From an uncultured Campylobacter sp. (lineage in GTDB: Bacteria > Campylobacterota > Campylobacteria > Campylobacterales > Campylobacteraceae), in assembly GCA_900539505.1 (NCBI GenBank), contig UQCL01000002.1, positions 8,521-72,520 of the forward strand: 64,000 nt of DNA, given 5' to 3'. A model generated the notes under the pieces. The model was not told the origin of the DNA, made no database searches, and was given only the letters and a program-made list of their open reading frames with translations. Position numbers and translations under genes: made by a program. Positions within the stretch are counted from its first letter, which is position 1. Each line of letters begins with the position of its first letter. This document shows, in pieces, positions 1 through 7,701 of this stretch.

Positions 1-59
1 AAAATTTTGCCGCGACATGCTTTGCTGCCGCGGGATTAAATTTAATAAAAGGAGCGAAG

Positions 60-851
60 ATGAAACCGGACTATAAAAACTGGGTGCCTAAGGGCATGAT
101 CGCGAGCTTTGCCGCGGGTGCGGGCGTAGCGTTAGTTTTGTTTTTGATTTTCGGCGTTTGCGGCGCCTTCGTGGGCGGCGTGCTGAGGTGGTTTCTTGCG
201 GGGCTTTTCGGCGCAGCGGCGCTGTTTTTGGTCGGCTTTACGATATACTGCGTCGTGTGGTACCGCGCGTTTGATTACGGCGGCAAGCGCCAGCTCTCTC
301 GCGCGATCGTAGAGGGCACGGCGAAATACGTGGATCTGCCAGAGGGCGGGCGCGGGCTGGACGTGGGCTGCGGCAGCGGCGCGCTAACGATCGCCGTGGC
401 TAAGCGTAACCCGCACGCATCGGTGCTGGGCGTCGATCGCTGGGGCTTTGAGTACGCGTCTTTTAACAAACAGCTGTGCGAATCCAACGCGAGCGCCGAA
501 GGGGTGCAAAACACTAGCTTCGAGCAGGCCGATGCCGCGCAGCTGCCCTTTGAGGACGGCAGCTTCGATGCGGTTACAAGCAACTACGTCTATCACAACA
601 TCATGCGCAAGGACCGTCAGGAGCTGCTTTTAGAGACGCTTCGCGTGCTTAAAAAGGGCGGCAGCTTCGCGATACACGATCTTTTTTCGCGCGGAAACTA
701 CGGCGATATGGATGCTTTCATCGCGCGACTTAAGGAGCAGGGCTATGAGCGGGTCGAGCTCATAGATACGACGCGGGGGCTTTTTATGGGCTCGCGCGAA
801 GCCAAATGGCTAATGCTAGGCAGTTCAAAGCTTCTGGCGGGTAGAAAATAG
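60..851 (+). CDS. Membrane-anchored class I SAM-dependent methyltransferase
   Basis: The 263-residue product starts with two hydrophobic segments (about residues 13-36 and 42-66), followed by a cytoplasmic Rossmann-type methyltransferase domain. The SAM-binding motif LDVGCGSGALTIA is at about residues 99-111, and a later LPFEDGSFDAVTSNYVYHNI stretch matches the motif that follows the acidic SAM-ribose residue. Fold and cofactor are clear; the substrate is unknown. An AAAGGAG ribosome-binding site lies 6 bases before the ATG. Membrane-tethered relatives are usually annotated only as class I methyltransferases. The gene is GC-rich like other core genes here and stands alone, with a repeat-filled spacer behind it. 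Confidence 0.85.
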   Translation: MKPDYKNWVPKGMIASFAAGAGVALVLFLIFGVCGAFVGGVLRWFLAGLFGAAALFLVGFTIYCVVWYRAFDYGGKRQLSRAIVEGTAKYVDLPEGGRGLDVGCGSGALTIAVAKRNPHASVLGVDRWGFEYASFNKQLCESNASAEGVQNTSFEQADAAQLPFEDGSFDAVTSNYVYHNIMRKDRQELLLETLRVLKKGGSFAIHDLFSRGNYGDMDAFIARLKEQGYERVELIDTTRGLFMGSREAKWLMLGSSKLLAGRK

Positions 852-1274
852 AAAGTCTTTATTCGATTTAAAATCGGTAGCTAACGCGAATAAAATTTTA
901 AAATTATTAAAAATTTTGGAATTCTAAGACTTATGAAATTTTAGAATTTTGCAAAATTTTAAGAAAACACAATGCGGTGAAATTTTAGAATTCTGCCTAA
1001 TTTTAAATTTTGAAATTCCGCCTGACGCACTACTGCGTTAGTATCGCGACAAATAGCTTGAGCTGCGTTTTGGCTATATTTGCCGTATTGAAGCGGCACA
1101 TTTTTCGCTCCCGCCGCGTGCCTAATCGGATTTAAATCCCACCGCTTAGAAAATCCGCGAAATTTTTTATAATTCTATAAATCTAAAATTTTATAAATTT
1201 TAAAATTACGTATCGTTATGCCACTATCGCGGCAGAGTACTTTAACCGCGCCTACCCGCTGAATATCCGCGCGG
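852..1274. other. Repeat-rich intergenic spacer
   Basis: No gene is supported. The first half is dense in AAATTTT, AATTTTAGAATTTTG and AATTTTAAATTTT words that form overlapping short inverted repeats. The second half is GC-richer and noncoding-looking. This is the same word family that fills most spacers in the window. Confidence 0.6.
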
Positions 1275-1829
1275 CTAAATATCGATAACGCCGAGGTGCG
1301 AGAGCAAAATTTTAACCCCGATTAAGATCAAAATCACGCCGCCTAAAACGAGCGCCTTTGAGTGCAGGTATTCGCCCGTTAGCTTGCCTACGTAGCACGC
1401 CGCGACGCACAGCGCGAAGCAGACGAGCCCGATTACGCAACAGGCGTAGAGTATGTTTATCTCGCCAAAGGCAAAGGTCACGCCCACGGCCATCGCGTCG
1501 ATGCTGGTTGCGATCGCACCCAGCACCAGCTCCTTCGTGCTTAGGCGAAGATCTGGCTCGTCCTGTTCGCGGCGGGATTCTGCGATCATCTTAACGCCTA
1601 AAAAAGATAAAATTCCAAACGCGACGAAGTGATCGATCTGCGCGATAAATTTTACGAAGTTTATCCCCAAAGCGTAGCCCGCAAGCGGCATTATAAACTG
1701 AGCCGCCGCGTAGAAAAACGCGACGCGCGCGATCTGTGCAAATTTGAAATTCGGATATTTCGCGCCGTTTGAGATACTAAGCGCGACGCTGTCCATCGCA
1801 AGCGCAAAAGCGATGAGTAAAAGCTCCAT
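1275..1829 (-). CDS. mntP: Manganese efflux pump MntP
   Basis: The 184-residue, six-helix membrane protein has the internal duplication typical of the MntP (former DUF204) family. Each half has an acidic transport motif: ALAMDSVALSISNG near the N-terminus and ATSIDAMAVGVTFAFGE near residue 112. Length matches E. coli MntP (about 188). In the family it exports excess Mn(II) across the inner membrane. Known mntP genes are often controlled by an Mn riboswitch or MntR, but no convincing riboswitch is visible in the 86-base gap before the divergent downstream gene. The start has an AAAGGG site just upstream. Confidence 0.9.
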   Translation of the reverse strand: MELLLIAFALAMDSVALSISNGAKYPNFKFAQIARVAFFYAAAQFIMPLAGYALGINFVKFIAQIDHFVAFGILSFLGVKMIAESRREQDEPDLRLSTKELVLGAIATSIDAMAVGVTFAFGEINILYACCVIGLVCFALCVAACYVGKLTGEYLHSKALVLGGVILILIGVKILLSHLGVIDI

Positions 1830-1845
1830 ATTTAGCCCTTTTGGT

Positions 1846-1851
1846 ATTATA
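1846..1851 (-). promoter_or_regulatory. Possible -10 box for mntP
   Basis: On the minus strand this reads TATAAT, 16 bases before the mntP start codon. It would give a leader of only about 10 bases, so it is a tentative call. Confidence 0.3.
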
Positions 1852-1915
1852 AAAGCGTTGATTATACATTAAAATTTTCGAAATAAAATAATCAATCTTT
1901 AATTAGGGAAAAACT

Positions 1916-2545
1916 TTGCTTAAAAAATTAATCTTTTGTTTATTGCCGCTATTTGCGACTGCTAGCTGGGAAGAGGTCGCCGTAAAGGGACTAGACGTGA
2001 TGCTTAGTGCGGGCGCGGGCGATAGCGAAAATTTCAAAAGCTCGCTAAGCACCCTGATCGAGCGTGCCGCAAATGAATACGAACGCACTGGCGTGCAGGA
2101 TTACGAGCTCGATCTGCCTAGCTACATTACCGAGCGTGCGGGCAAAAAGAGCGTCGCCGTGCAGAATATGCAAAGACTGGCGAGCAAGAAGCTAAGTCTT
2201 GCTGTAGAGCCGATCAAAAAGCTCGTACTCGCTAAAATAAAAGATATGTCCGAAGCCGATACCAAGGCAGTAATGAGCGGCGAGGTGCTATTTAGCCACT
2301 ATCTGCGCACCAACGCCTTTGATGAAATTTACGAAATCATTCGCCCTTTGGCACGCGAACTAGGAGCCGACGCGAGCTTTGCTAAAAGCTTTAAAAGTGC
2401 CGTTGGACGCAACCCTGGAGACGATTTTAGTAGCGAATTTAGCAGCGCTCTCATCAACGAGAGCTTTGATTTTTTAAGCAAAAACGAAAGGGAGTTTCGC
2501 AAAAACTCGGGCGCGATTTTAAACGCGATAAAGACGGTCAGATAG
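1916..2545 (+). CDS. DUF4197-like exported protein
   Basis: The 209-residue protein has a short signal-peptide-like N-terminus (LKKLIFCLLPLFATASW). The rest is alpha-helical and resembles DUF4197: helix KDMSEADTKAVMSG, then YLRTNAFDEIYEIIRPLARE, then a C-terminal FDFLSKNEREFRKNSGAILN that parallels the family's closing helix. The start is TTG, chosen because AGGG lies seven bases upstream and the signal peptide begins there. Function of the family is unknown; the location is probably periplasmic. It lies divergently from mntP, with no obvious functional link. Confidence 0.65.
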   Translation: MLKKLIFCLLPLFATASWEEVAVKGLDVMLSAGAGDSENFKSSLSTLIERAANEYERTGVQDYELDLPSYITERAGKKSVAVQNMQRLASKKLSLAVEPIKKLVLAKIKDMSEADTKAVMSGEVLFSHYLRTNAFDEIYEIIRPLARELGADASFAKSFKSAVGRNPGDDFSSEFSSALINESFDFLSKNEREFRKNSGAILNAIKTVR

Positions 2546-2590
2546 GCGCGCGACGGCACTAAGATCTCGGCGAAATTTTACTTTAAATTT

Positions 2591-3418
2591 ATGAAAAATT
2601 CTATCTTGGAGCCTGCGGAAAATTTTAATTCAAAACCCGCTTTAAATTTCATCTCAAATCAGACGTGCGAGCGCGCGAAAAACACAGCGCCCGGCGGTAA
2701 GGTAAATTTCGCTCCAGCTTCTCGCTTCAAAAGAAATTTCGAATTTAAAGATGCGACTGCCGAGTTAAATTTTATGAGCGTGCGAAATTTAAAATTTTAT
2801 CCCGCTTCGGCCGGTTTCGCCGCGCGCAATAGTGCCTCTGTCGGTTTTGCCGTGCACAATCTCGTCGCGCTTTATTCCGCTCCGCGCGTCAGAAATATTG
2901 AAAGAAAATCCGCTTTACATTTCGCGGCTCTTGCGCTAAATTTAAAGTCCGCGCAGGATATGAGCCGCACCGAAAATAAAGCTTTAAATTCCGCAAAAGT
3001 CTCCGTAATAAATCCTTGCGAAAATTTCGCGAGAAATTTCAAACGAAATTTTATATTAAATTTTGCGGAAAATTTCACTCATAGCGGCGCAAATAGCGCG
3101 AGTCCGTTAAGTCGTGCAAGCGTCGTAGACGAGCTAAATTTAAGCCCCGCAAAAAGCCTTGCCACAGCTCATATGCGACGCTCAAAGAAAAATTTTATCG
3201 AGACCCTTGCAAATGATCCAGCCTCCGCTAGCGCGCCGCAGCCGCAGAGGTCTAACTATGGCGCCGCGCTAAGCCACGGTGCTCCGCAAAATTCTAATAC
3301 TACACAGAATTTTAACTCCGCAAAAAATTTAAATTCTACGCAAAGCTCGAATTCCGCGCAGAGTTTCGGGCAAAATTCCAATTCCACGCAAAACCATGCG
3401 CAAAATCCCGTTCCGCCT
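2591..3418 (+). repeat. AT-rich spacer-like sequence kept open within the EamA gene
   Basis: This stretch looks like the window's intergenic spacers (AAATTTTA, GAAAATTTC, AATTTAAA words) yet stays open for 276 codons in the transporter frame. The TAA contained in AAATTTTAA is avoided because the words are read as AAT-TTT-AAA or TTA-AAT-TTT. The last part reads as repeats of Asn-Phe/Leu-Asn-Ser-x-Gln (about residues 238-270). Confidence 0.6.
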
Positions 3419-4351
3419 AGCAGGCTGTGGGATCTGGGGCTGCTTTTCGTAGCGATCGTTTGGGGATGCACTTTCGTGCCTGTTCAGCGCGCGCTGCATA
3501 GCGGCGACGTTTTTAGCTTTTTGTTTTGGCGCTTTTTGGCGGCGAGCATTTTTACCTACCTCGCCTGCCTGCGCTTCGGCGTCAAATTTGACCGCGGCAC
3601 GATAGGGCGGGGCGTGTTTTGCGGGCTGATGCTGTTTTGCGATTTTTCCTGCCAGACCATAGCGCTTGATTATGCGCTCTCCTCGACGGTGGCGTTCATT
3701 TTGGGGCTAAACGTCGTTATCGTGCCCTTTTTGATGCTTGCGTTTTTCGGTAAAAAGGTCGGTGCGAGCGCCTTTGGCGGCGCAGTCGTGGCGCTTTTGG
3801 GGCTCTATTTTTTAAGTGGAGCAAGCGCGGTGGGATTTGGCATAGGCGAGCGGTTGACGCTCGTTTCGGCATTTGCATACGCGCTTCACATCGTATTTAC
3901 CGGCGTCTGCGCGCGCAAAAGCAATCTCTACGGCTTTGTGATCGTGCAGTTTATCTGCGTTTGCGTCTGCGCGCTGATCGCGGCAGTTTTCACTCCGCAT
4001 GTGCAGTTTGAAGGCGAGATAAGGGTGATTGGAAATTTAATCTTTTCGCTGAACTTTGATTTCGTTTTTGCGCTGGTTTTGACCTCGATCTTTGCCACCG
4101 TTGCGGCGTTTGTGATCCAAACAATGGCGCAAAACCGCGGCGTAAGCGAGATAAAAACGGTGCTGATTTTCGCGCTAGAGCCCGTAAGCGCGGGCATTAT
4201 GGGGTATACCTTCGGCGAGAAGCTAAGCGCGCTTCAAATTTTAGGCGCGGCGCTGATACTCGCAGGCATCCTGCTTAGCGAGCTGGGCGGGCTTTTAGGC
4301 GCGAAGTTTGCTAAAAATCGAGCTTGCGAAAAAGCAGACCGAGGCGACTAG
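2591..4351 (+). CDS. EamA/DMT-family transporter with a ~277-residue low-complexity N-terminal extension
   Basis: Residues 278-575 form an ordinary ten-helix EamA (drug/metabolite transporter) protein beginning DLGLLFVAIVWGCTFVPVQ, probably an inner-membrane metabolite exporter of unknown substrate. The first 277 residues are unusual: no hydrophobic segment, rich in Asn, Ser, Phe, Ala and Lys, with repeated NF/NFK/NFNS words encoded by AAATTTTAAATT-like DNA. No ribosome-binding site is visible at the first ATG; in-frame ATG codons occur at residues 62, 124 and 195, and none closer to the transporter, so at least about 80 extra residues are needed. The 3' end overlaps the convergent ABC permease gene by 57 bases. 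The real start is uncertain. Confidence 0.8.
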   Translation: MKNSILEPAENFNSKPALNFISNQTCERAKNTAPGGKVNFAPASRFKRNFEFKDATAELNFMSVRNLKFYPASAGFAARNSASVGFAVHNLVALYSAPRVRNIERKSALHFAALALNLKSAQDMSRTENKALNSAKVSVINPCENFARNFKRNFILNFAENFTHSGANSASPLSRASVVDELNLSPAKSLATAHMRRSKKNFIETLANDPASASAPQPQRSNYGAALSHGAPQNSNTTQNFNSAKNLNSTQSSNSAQSFGQNSNSTQNHAQNPVPPSRLWDLGLLFVAIVWGCTFVPVQRALHSGDVFSFLFWRFLAASIFTYLACLRFGVKFDRGTIGRGVFCGLMLFCDFSCQTIALDYALSSTVAFILGLNVVIVPFLMLAFFGKKVGASAFGGAVVALLGLYFLSGASAVGFGIGERLTLVSAFAYALHIVFTGVCARKSNLYGFVIVQFICVCVCALIAAVFTPHVQFEGEIRVIGNLIFSLNFDFVFALVLTSIFATVAAFVIQTMAQNRGVSEIKTVLIFALEPVSAGIMGYTFGEKLSALQILGAALILAGILLSELGGLLGAKFAKNRACEKADRGD

Positions 4352-5098
4352 GATTATCGAAGCGCCGCTGGTTAGATTGAGCTTAAAGCTCAAAATAAGC
4401 CCCGCCGCGCAGAAAAGCGCCGATAGCGCGCAGCTTATCGCCATCATCGAGCCTAAGCTTTTTGAAATTTTTTCGGCGATGAAGGGCGGGATCGTCATCA
4501 GCGAGATTACCAAGATTAGCCCTACGATCTGAATCGACGCAACCACCGCGAGGCTCGCCATCACTACGAGGACGTAGTAAAAGACGCTAGTATTTACTCC
4601 GCGCAGCAGGGCGAATTCCTTATCGAAGCTGATCGCTAAAAATTGCCTATAAAAGCACGCCGTAAGCGCCGCAAATGCCGCGCCGCAAATGCCGATGAAG
4701 ATTAAATTTTCATGATTTATCGCTAAGATCGAGCCGAATAAAAAGCTCATCAGATCGGATTTGTACCCAGGTGTGAGATCGGCGAATATTATCCCCAGCG
4801 CCATTCCAAACGCCCATATCGCGCCGATTACGGCGTCGAAGCGCTCGGTGTTTCGCAGCGTGACATAAGCGATGAGTAGACCCAAAAACAGCGCAAATAC
4901 GCTAGCTCCCAGCACGGGCGAGATGCCTAAAAACAGCGCGATGCCGATGCCGCCGTATGCGCCGTGCGCGATGCCGCCTGCGATGAAGCTCATGCGATTT
5001 ATCACGACTAAAGAGCCCACGACGCCGCAGACTATACTAACTAAAAGCCCGCCGAGCAAGGCATTTCGCATGAAGTCGTAGGAGAGAATTTCAGCCAT
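4295..5098 (-). CDS. Metal ABC transporter permease (ABC-3 / ZnuB family)
   Basis: The 267-residue integral membrane protein has 7-8 helices and the ABC-3 family signatures: an N-terminal LLGGLLVSIVCGVVGSLVVI helix, then RMSFIAGGIAHGAYGGIGIA, and later QIVGLILVISLMTIPPFIA. Members form the channel for Zn(II), Mn(II) or Fe(II) uptake. Its start overlaps the end of the upstream ATPase gene by 8 bases, so the two are an operon. No metal-binding periplasmic protein (ZnuA type) is next to it, so the metal cannot be assigned. Its 3' end overlaps the convergent EamA gene by 57 bases. Confidence 0.85.
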   Translation of the reverse strand: MAEILSYDFMRNALLGGLLVSIVCGVVGSLVVINRMSFIAGGIAHGAYGGIGIALFLGISPVLGASVFALFLGLLIAYVTLRNTERFDAVIGAIWAFGMALGIIFADLTPGYKSDLMSFLFGSILAINHENLIFIGICGAAFAALTACFYRQFLAISFDKEFALLRGVNTSVFYYVLVVMASLAVVASIQIVGLILVISLMTIPPFIAEKISKSLGSMMAISCALSALFCAAGLILSFKLNLTSGASIILVASVCFFASSIFSKLRA

Positions 5099-5858
5099 TT
5101 TCGCCCTCCTTGCAGCAGCATTCGTTAAGCGCGAGATCGACGGCGCAGAAGTGCCCGTGCTCGCGTCGCAGGTGATCTAAAAATTCCGCCCTGCCCCCCG
5201 GATCGATCTCATGGGTATGCGCCGAGCCGTTTGCGACGTAAAGAGCGCGGTTTGCGTAGTTTAGCGCGAGCTGCACGTCGTGGCTGATTAGAATTATGCC
5301 GCAGCCGCTCTCGTTTAGGGATTTTAAAAGCTCGTAAATTTGAACCTGCCCCATCGTGTCGATGCTCGCTAGCGGCTCATCAAGAAGTAAAATTTTAGCC
5401 TTCGCGCACAGCGCCCGCGCGATGTAAACGCGCTGTCTTTGTCCGCCACTAAGCTCGCTGATACGGCAGTCTGCAAGGTCTTGCATGCCTACGCGTTCCA
5501 GGGCTTGCATGGCTTGCTCGCGCTCGGATTTGGAGTAGAAGCCAAAAATTTTCTTATCTATCAGCCCCATTAAAACTACTTCGAGCACGCTTATGGGAAA
5601 GCTTTTGTTTATCGCTATAAACTGCGGCACGTAGCCCATTTGCGCTCTGGCAAGCGCGGGCGATCTGCCTAAAATTTCGATCATGCCCGAGCTTGGTCGC
5701 AGCAACCCCAAAAGCAGCTTCAAAAGAGTGCTTTTGCCGCCGCCGTTGGGCCCGAAAATCGCTAAAAAATCGCGCAGCTCGTAGCTTAGGTTTATATCTT
5801 TTAAAATTTCGCGTTTTTCGTAAGCAAAGTTTAAATTTCTTATCGTCACGTCCGCCAT
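5091..5858 (-). CDS. Metal ABC transporter ATP-binding protein (ZnuC-like)
   Basis: The 255-residue ATPase has Walker A GPNGGGKST, signature LSGGQRQRVYIARAL, Walker B ILLLDEPLASID and the switch histidine in ILISHD. It should power the adjoining ABC-3 permease. An open frame extends upstream to 5921, but the start at 5858 is preferred: it gives the normal MADVTIRNLNF N-terminus and has a GAAAGGGC site upstream. The C-terminal tail is rich in His and Cys (HTHEIDPGG, REHGHFC, ECCCKE). This may bind metal, but that is an inference. Confidence 0.87.
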   Translation of the reverse strand: MADVTIRNLNFAYEKREILKDINLSYELRDFLAIFGPNGGGKSTLLKLLLGLLRPSSGMIEILGRSPALARAQMGYVPQFIAINKSFPISVLEVVLMGLIDKKIFGFYSKSEREQAMQALERVGMQDLADCRISELSGGQRQRVYIARALCAKAKILLLDEPLASIDTMGQVQIYELLKSLNESGCGIILISHDVQLALNYANRALYVANGSAHTHEIDPGGRAEFLDHLRREHGHFCAVDLALNECCCKEGENG

Positions 5859-5957
5859 GAACGCCCTTTCGCCTAGATTTTGAAAGCATTTATTATAGCC
5901 CAAATTCGGAAAAATTGCCAAATTTTGCTATTATTACAAAAAATTTAAAGGCTAGCG

Positions 5958-6866
5958 GTGGAGAAAATCGGCGAAAAATCAGATGAAAATAGCTGGGATA
6001 AAAAGTCCGAAAGTTACGCTAAATTTAGCGGCGAGCCGGGCAGTTTCGGCAAGCGGGTGTTTGAGATACTGCGCGGCTGGGGCGTGAGCTTTGCGGGCAA
6101 AAGCGTGCTCGACGTGGGCGCCGGCACGGGGGTTTACTCGCTTTATCTCGCGTCGCTGGGCGCTAAAGTAACGGCGATCGATAGCTCCGAGGGGATGCTG
6201 CGCGAGCTAAGGCGCAGCGCGCAGGAGTTTGGAATTCGTCTGCAAAACGTATTAAATTTAAGCTTTGCGGAGTTTTGCGAGCGGCTGAGCCGCGATGGTT
6301 TCAGGGATACGACGGGCAAAAATTTTAAAATTTATCCGCGCCCGCAGAGCGAAATTTCAAACGCGCAAGCTCAAGAAGCGCAGGCTTTAAATTTTAAAAA
6401 TTCTGCGAGCAAAAGCCGCGAGAGCGAAAATTTTAAAATTCCCGCAATTTTTGATATCGCGTTTCTTACGATGAGCCCCGCGCTAAAAAGCACGGAGGAT
6501 TTTGAAGCGTTTTTGGCTTTGGGCGAGCGTAAAATTTATCTAAACTGGGCGAGCGAGCGCAATTCATCTATGCTGGCGCCGCTTTTTGAGCGCTTCGGCA
6601 CGGGGCATAAAAGACTTGCTACCGCCGCCGAAAAGTTCGAGGCGCTGCTTGGGGCGCGCGACATCAAATTTAAAAGCGAAATTTTAACCGAGAGGCGCGA
6701 GCAAAAACGCAGCCTGCAAGAAGCTGTGCAAAATGCCGCGTGGCACCTGCATATGGACGGCGCGGAGGCGAGCGAGCGTGAGATCGAGGAGCTTTTGAAA
6801 AAGCGGGCTAAAGGCGGGGTGATAAGCGATGAGATCGAAGCGAGCTTTAAGCTGTTTTATATTTAG
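5958..6866 (+). CDS. Class I SAM-dependent methyltransferase with an internal low-complexity insertion
   Basis: The SAM motif VLDVGAGTGVYSLYLASLG lies at residues 50-68, followed by VTAID. At about residues 118-164 there is a hydrophilic insert containing NFKIYP, LNFKNSA and ENFKIP, encoded by AAAATTTTAAAATT words; the fold then resumes with FDIAFLTMSPAL. Removing the insert leaves about 255 residues, a normal length. GTG start with AAAG upstream. It overlaps the cytochrome peroxidase gene by 38 bases, indicating co-transcription. Substrate unknown. Confidence 0.8.
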   Translation: MEKIGEKSDENSWDKKSESYAKFSGEPGSFGKRVFEILRGWGVSFAGKSVLDVGAGTGVYSLYLASLGAKVTAIDSSEGMLRELRRSAQEFGIRLQNVLNLSFAEFCERLSRDGFRDTTGKNFKIYPRPQSEISNAQAQEAQALNFKNSASKSRESENFKIPAIFDIAFLTMSPALKSTEDFEAFLALGERKIYLNWASERNSSMLAPLFERFGTGHKRLATAAEKFEALLGARDIKFKSEILTERREQKRSLQEAVQNAAWHLHMDGAEASEREIEELLKKRAKGGVISDEIEASFKLFYI

Positions 6867-7701
6867 TCTGGCGCCGGTTTTGGGGCTTTGCGGCAATCTT
6901 TTTACGCCGCTTGAGATGCCTAAATACGACCCGCAAAAGGCGCGGCTGGGCGCAAAAATTTTTACCGATGTAAGATTTAGCAGCAAAGGCCGCTCCTGCG
7001 AGAGCTGCCATAACTTCTATCTAAACGACTCAGGCGCTTCAGTGCGCGACGGACGCGTGCCTACGCTAATAAATTCTTATTATTTTGATCGCTACTTAGG
7101 CGATTATAATTTCGCGGGCTTTGAAGCGCGGATCGCGGCGTCGGTTTTTGGCAAGAACGAGCTTGATGCGAGCGAAGATAGAATTTTAGAGCTTATCAGG
7201 AAGAATTTAACCTACAAGCAGGCTTTTGAAAGTGCTTACGGCGAGGCGAATACGGCGAACTTCATTGATGCGTTGAAGGAATTTTTAAAGTCCAAAACGG
7301 CGATAAATTCCAAATTTGACCGATTTTTGCGCGGCGAGGTTAAGCTAAATGATGCCGAATATAACGGATATGTGCTTTTTGTGCGGCTGTGCTCGGCATG
7401 CCATAACGGCGTTAGCCTAGGCACCGGCAGCTTTACTAAAATTCGCCCGAGCGCGGAAGAGGAGGATGCGCCTAGGCATAGGCTCACTTCCGACGGATTT
7501 GAGTTGCGCCGCGTGCCTAGCTTGCGCAATATCACGCAAACCGCGCCTTACGTAAACGGGCAGACGGATTTGCGTCTTGCGGTGCGGCAGATCGCAAAAG
7601 ATCTGCTAAAATACGATCTTAGCGATGGGGAACTTGATGCTTTGATGAGCTTTTTAGCTACACTTAAGGGCGAGATGACGGAGGCACAGGATGAAAGATA
7701 A
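6829..7701 (+). CDS. Diheme cytochrome c peroxidase / MauG-family protein
   Basis: The 290-residue exported protein has a signal peptide (ALSCFIFSLAPVLGLCG) and two heme-binding CxxCH motifs: CESCH at residues 57-61 and CSACH at 188-192, the spacing seen in bacterial diheme peroxidases. Surrounding motifs fit the family (LGAKIFTDVRFSSKGRSC; VPTLINSYYFDRYLGD; RRVPSLRNITQTAPYVNG). It is somewhat shorter than classical CcpA (about 320). The expected role is periplasmic H2O2 reduction. It overlaps its neighbours by 38 and 11 bases. Confidence 0.88.
   Translation: MRSKRALSCFIFSLAPVLGLCGNLFTPLEMPKYDPQKARLGAKIFTDVRFSSKGRSCESCHNFYLNDSGASVRDGRVPTLINSYYFDRYLGDYNFAGFEARIAASVFGKNELDASEDRILELIRKNLTYKQAFESAYGEANTANFIDALKEFLKSKTAINSKFDRFLRGEVKLNDAEYNGYVLFVRLCSACHNGVSLGTGSFTKIRPSAEEEDAPRHRLTSDGFELRRVPSLRNITQTAPYVNGQTDLRLAVRQIAKDLLKYDLSDGELDALMSFLATLKGEMTEAQDER

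Noticed and set aside
1830..1915. Manganese riboswitch upstream of mntP
   Set aside because: The gap is only 86 bases and shows none of the expected paired structure.
2872..3078. Antisense frame of 68 codons inside the EamA extension
   Set aside because: It is the mirror of the palindromic AT words, which read as Phe/Lys/Asn on both strands; no start signal.
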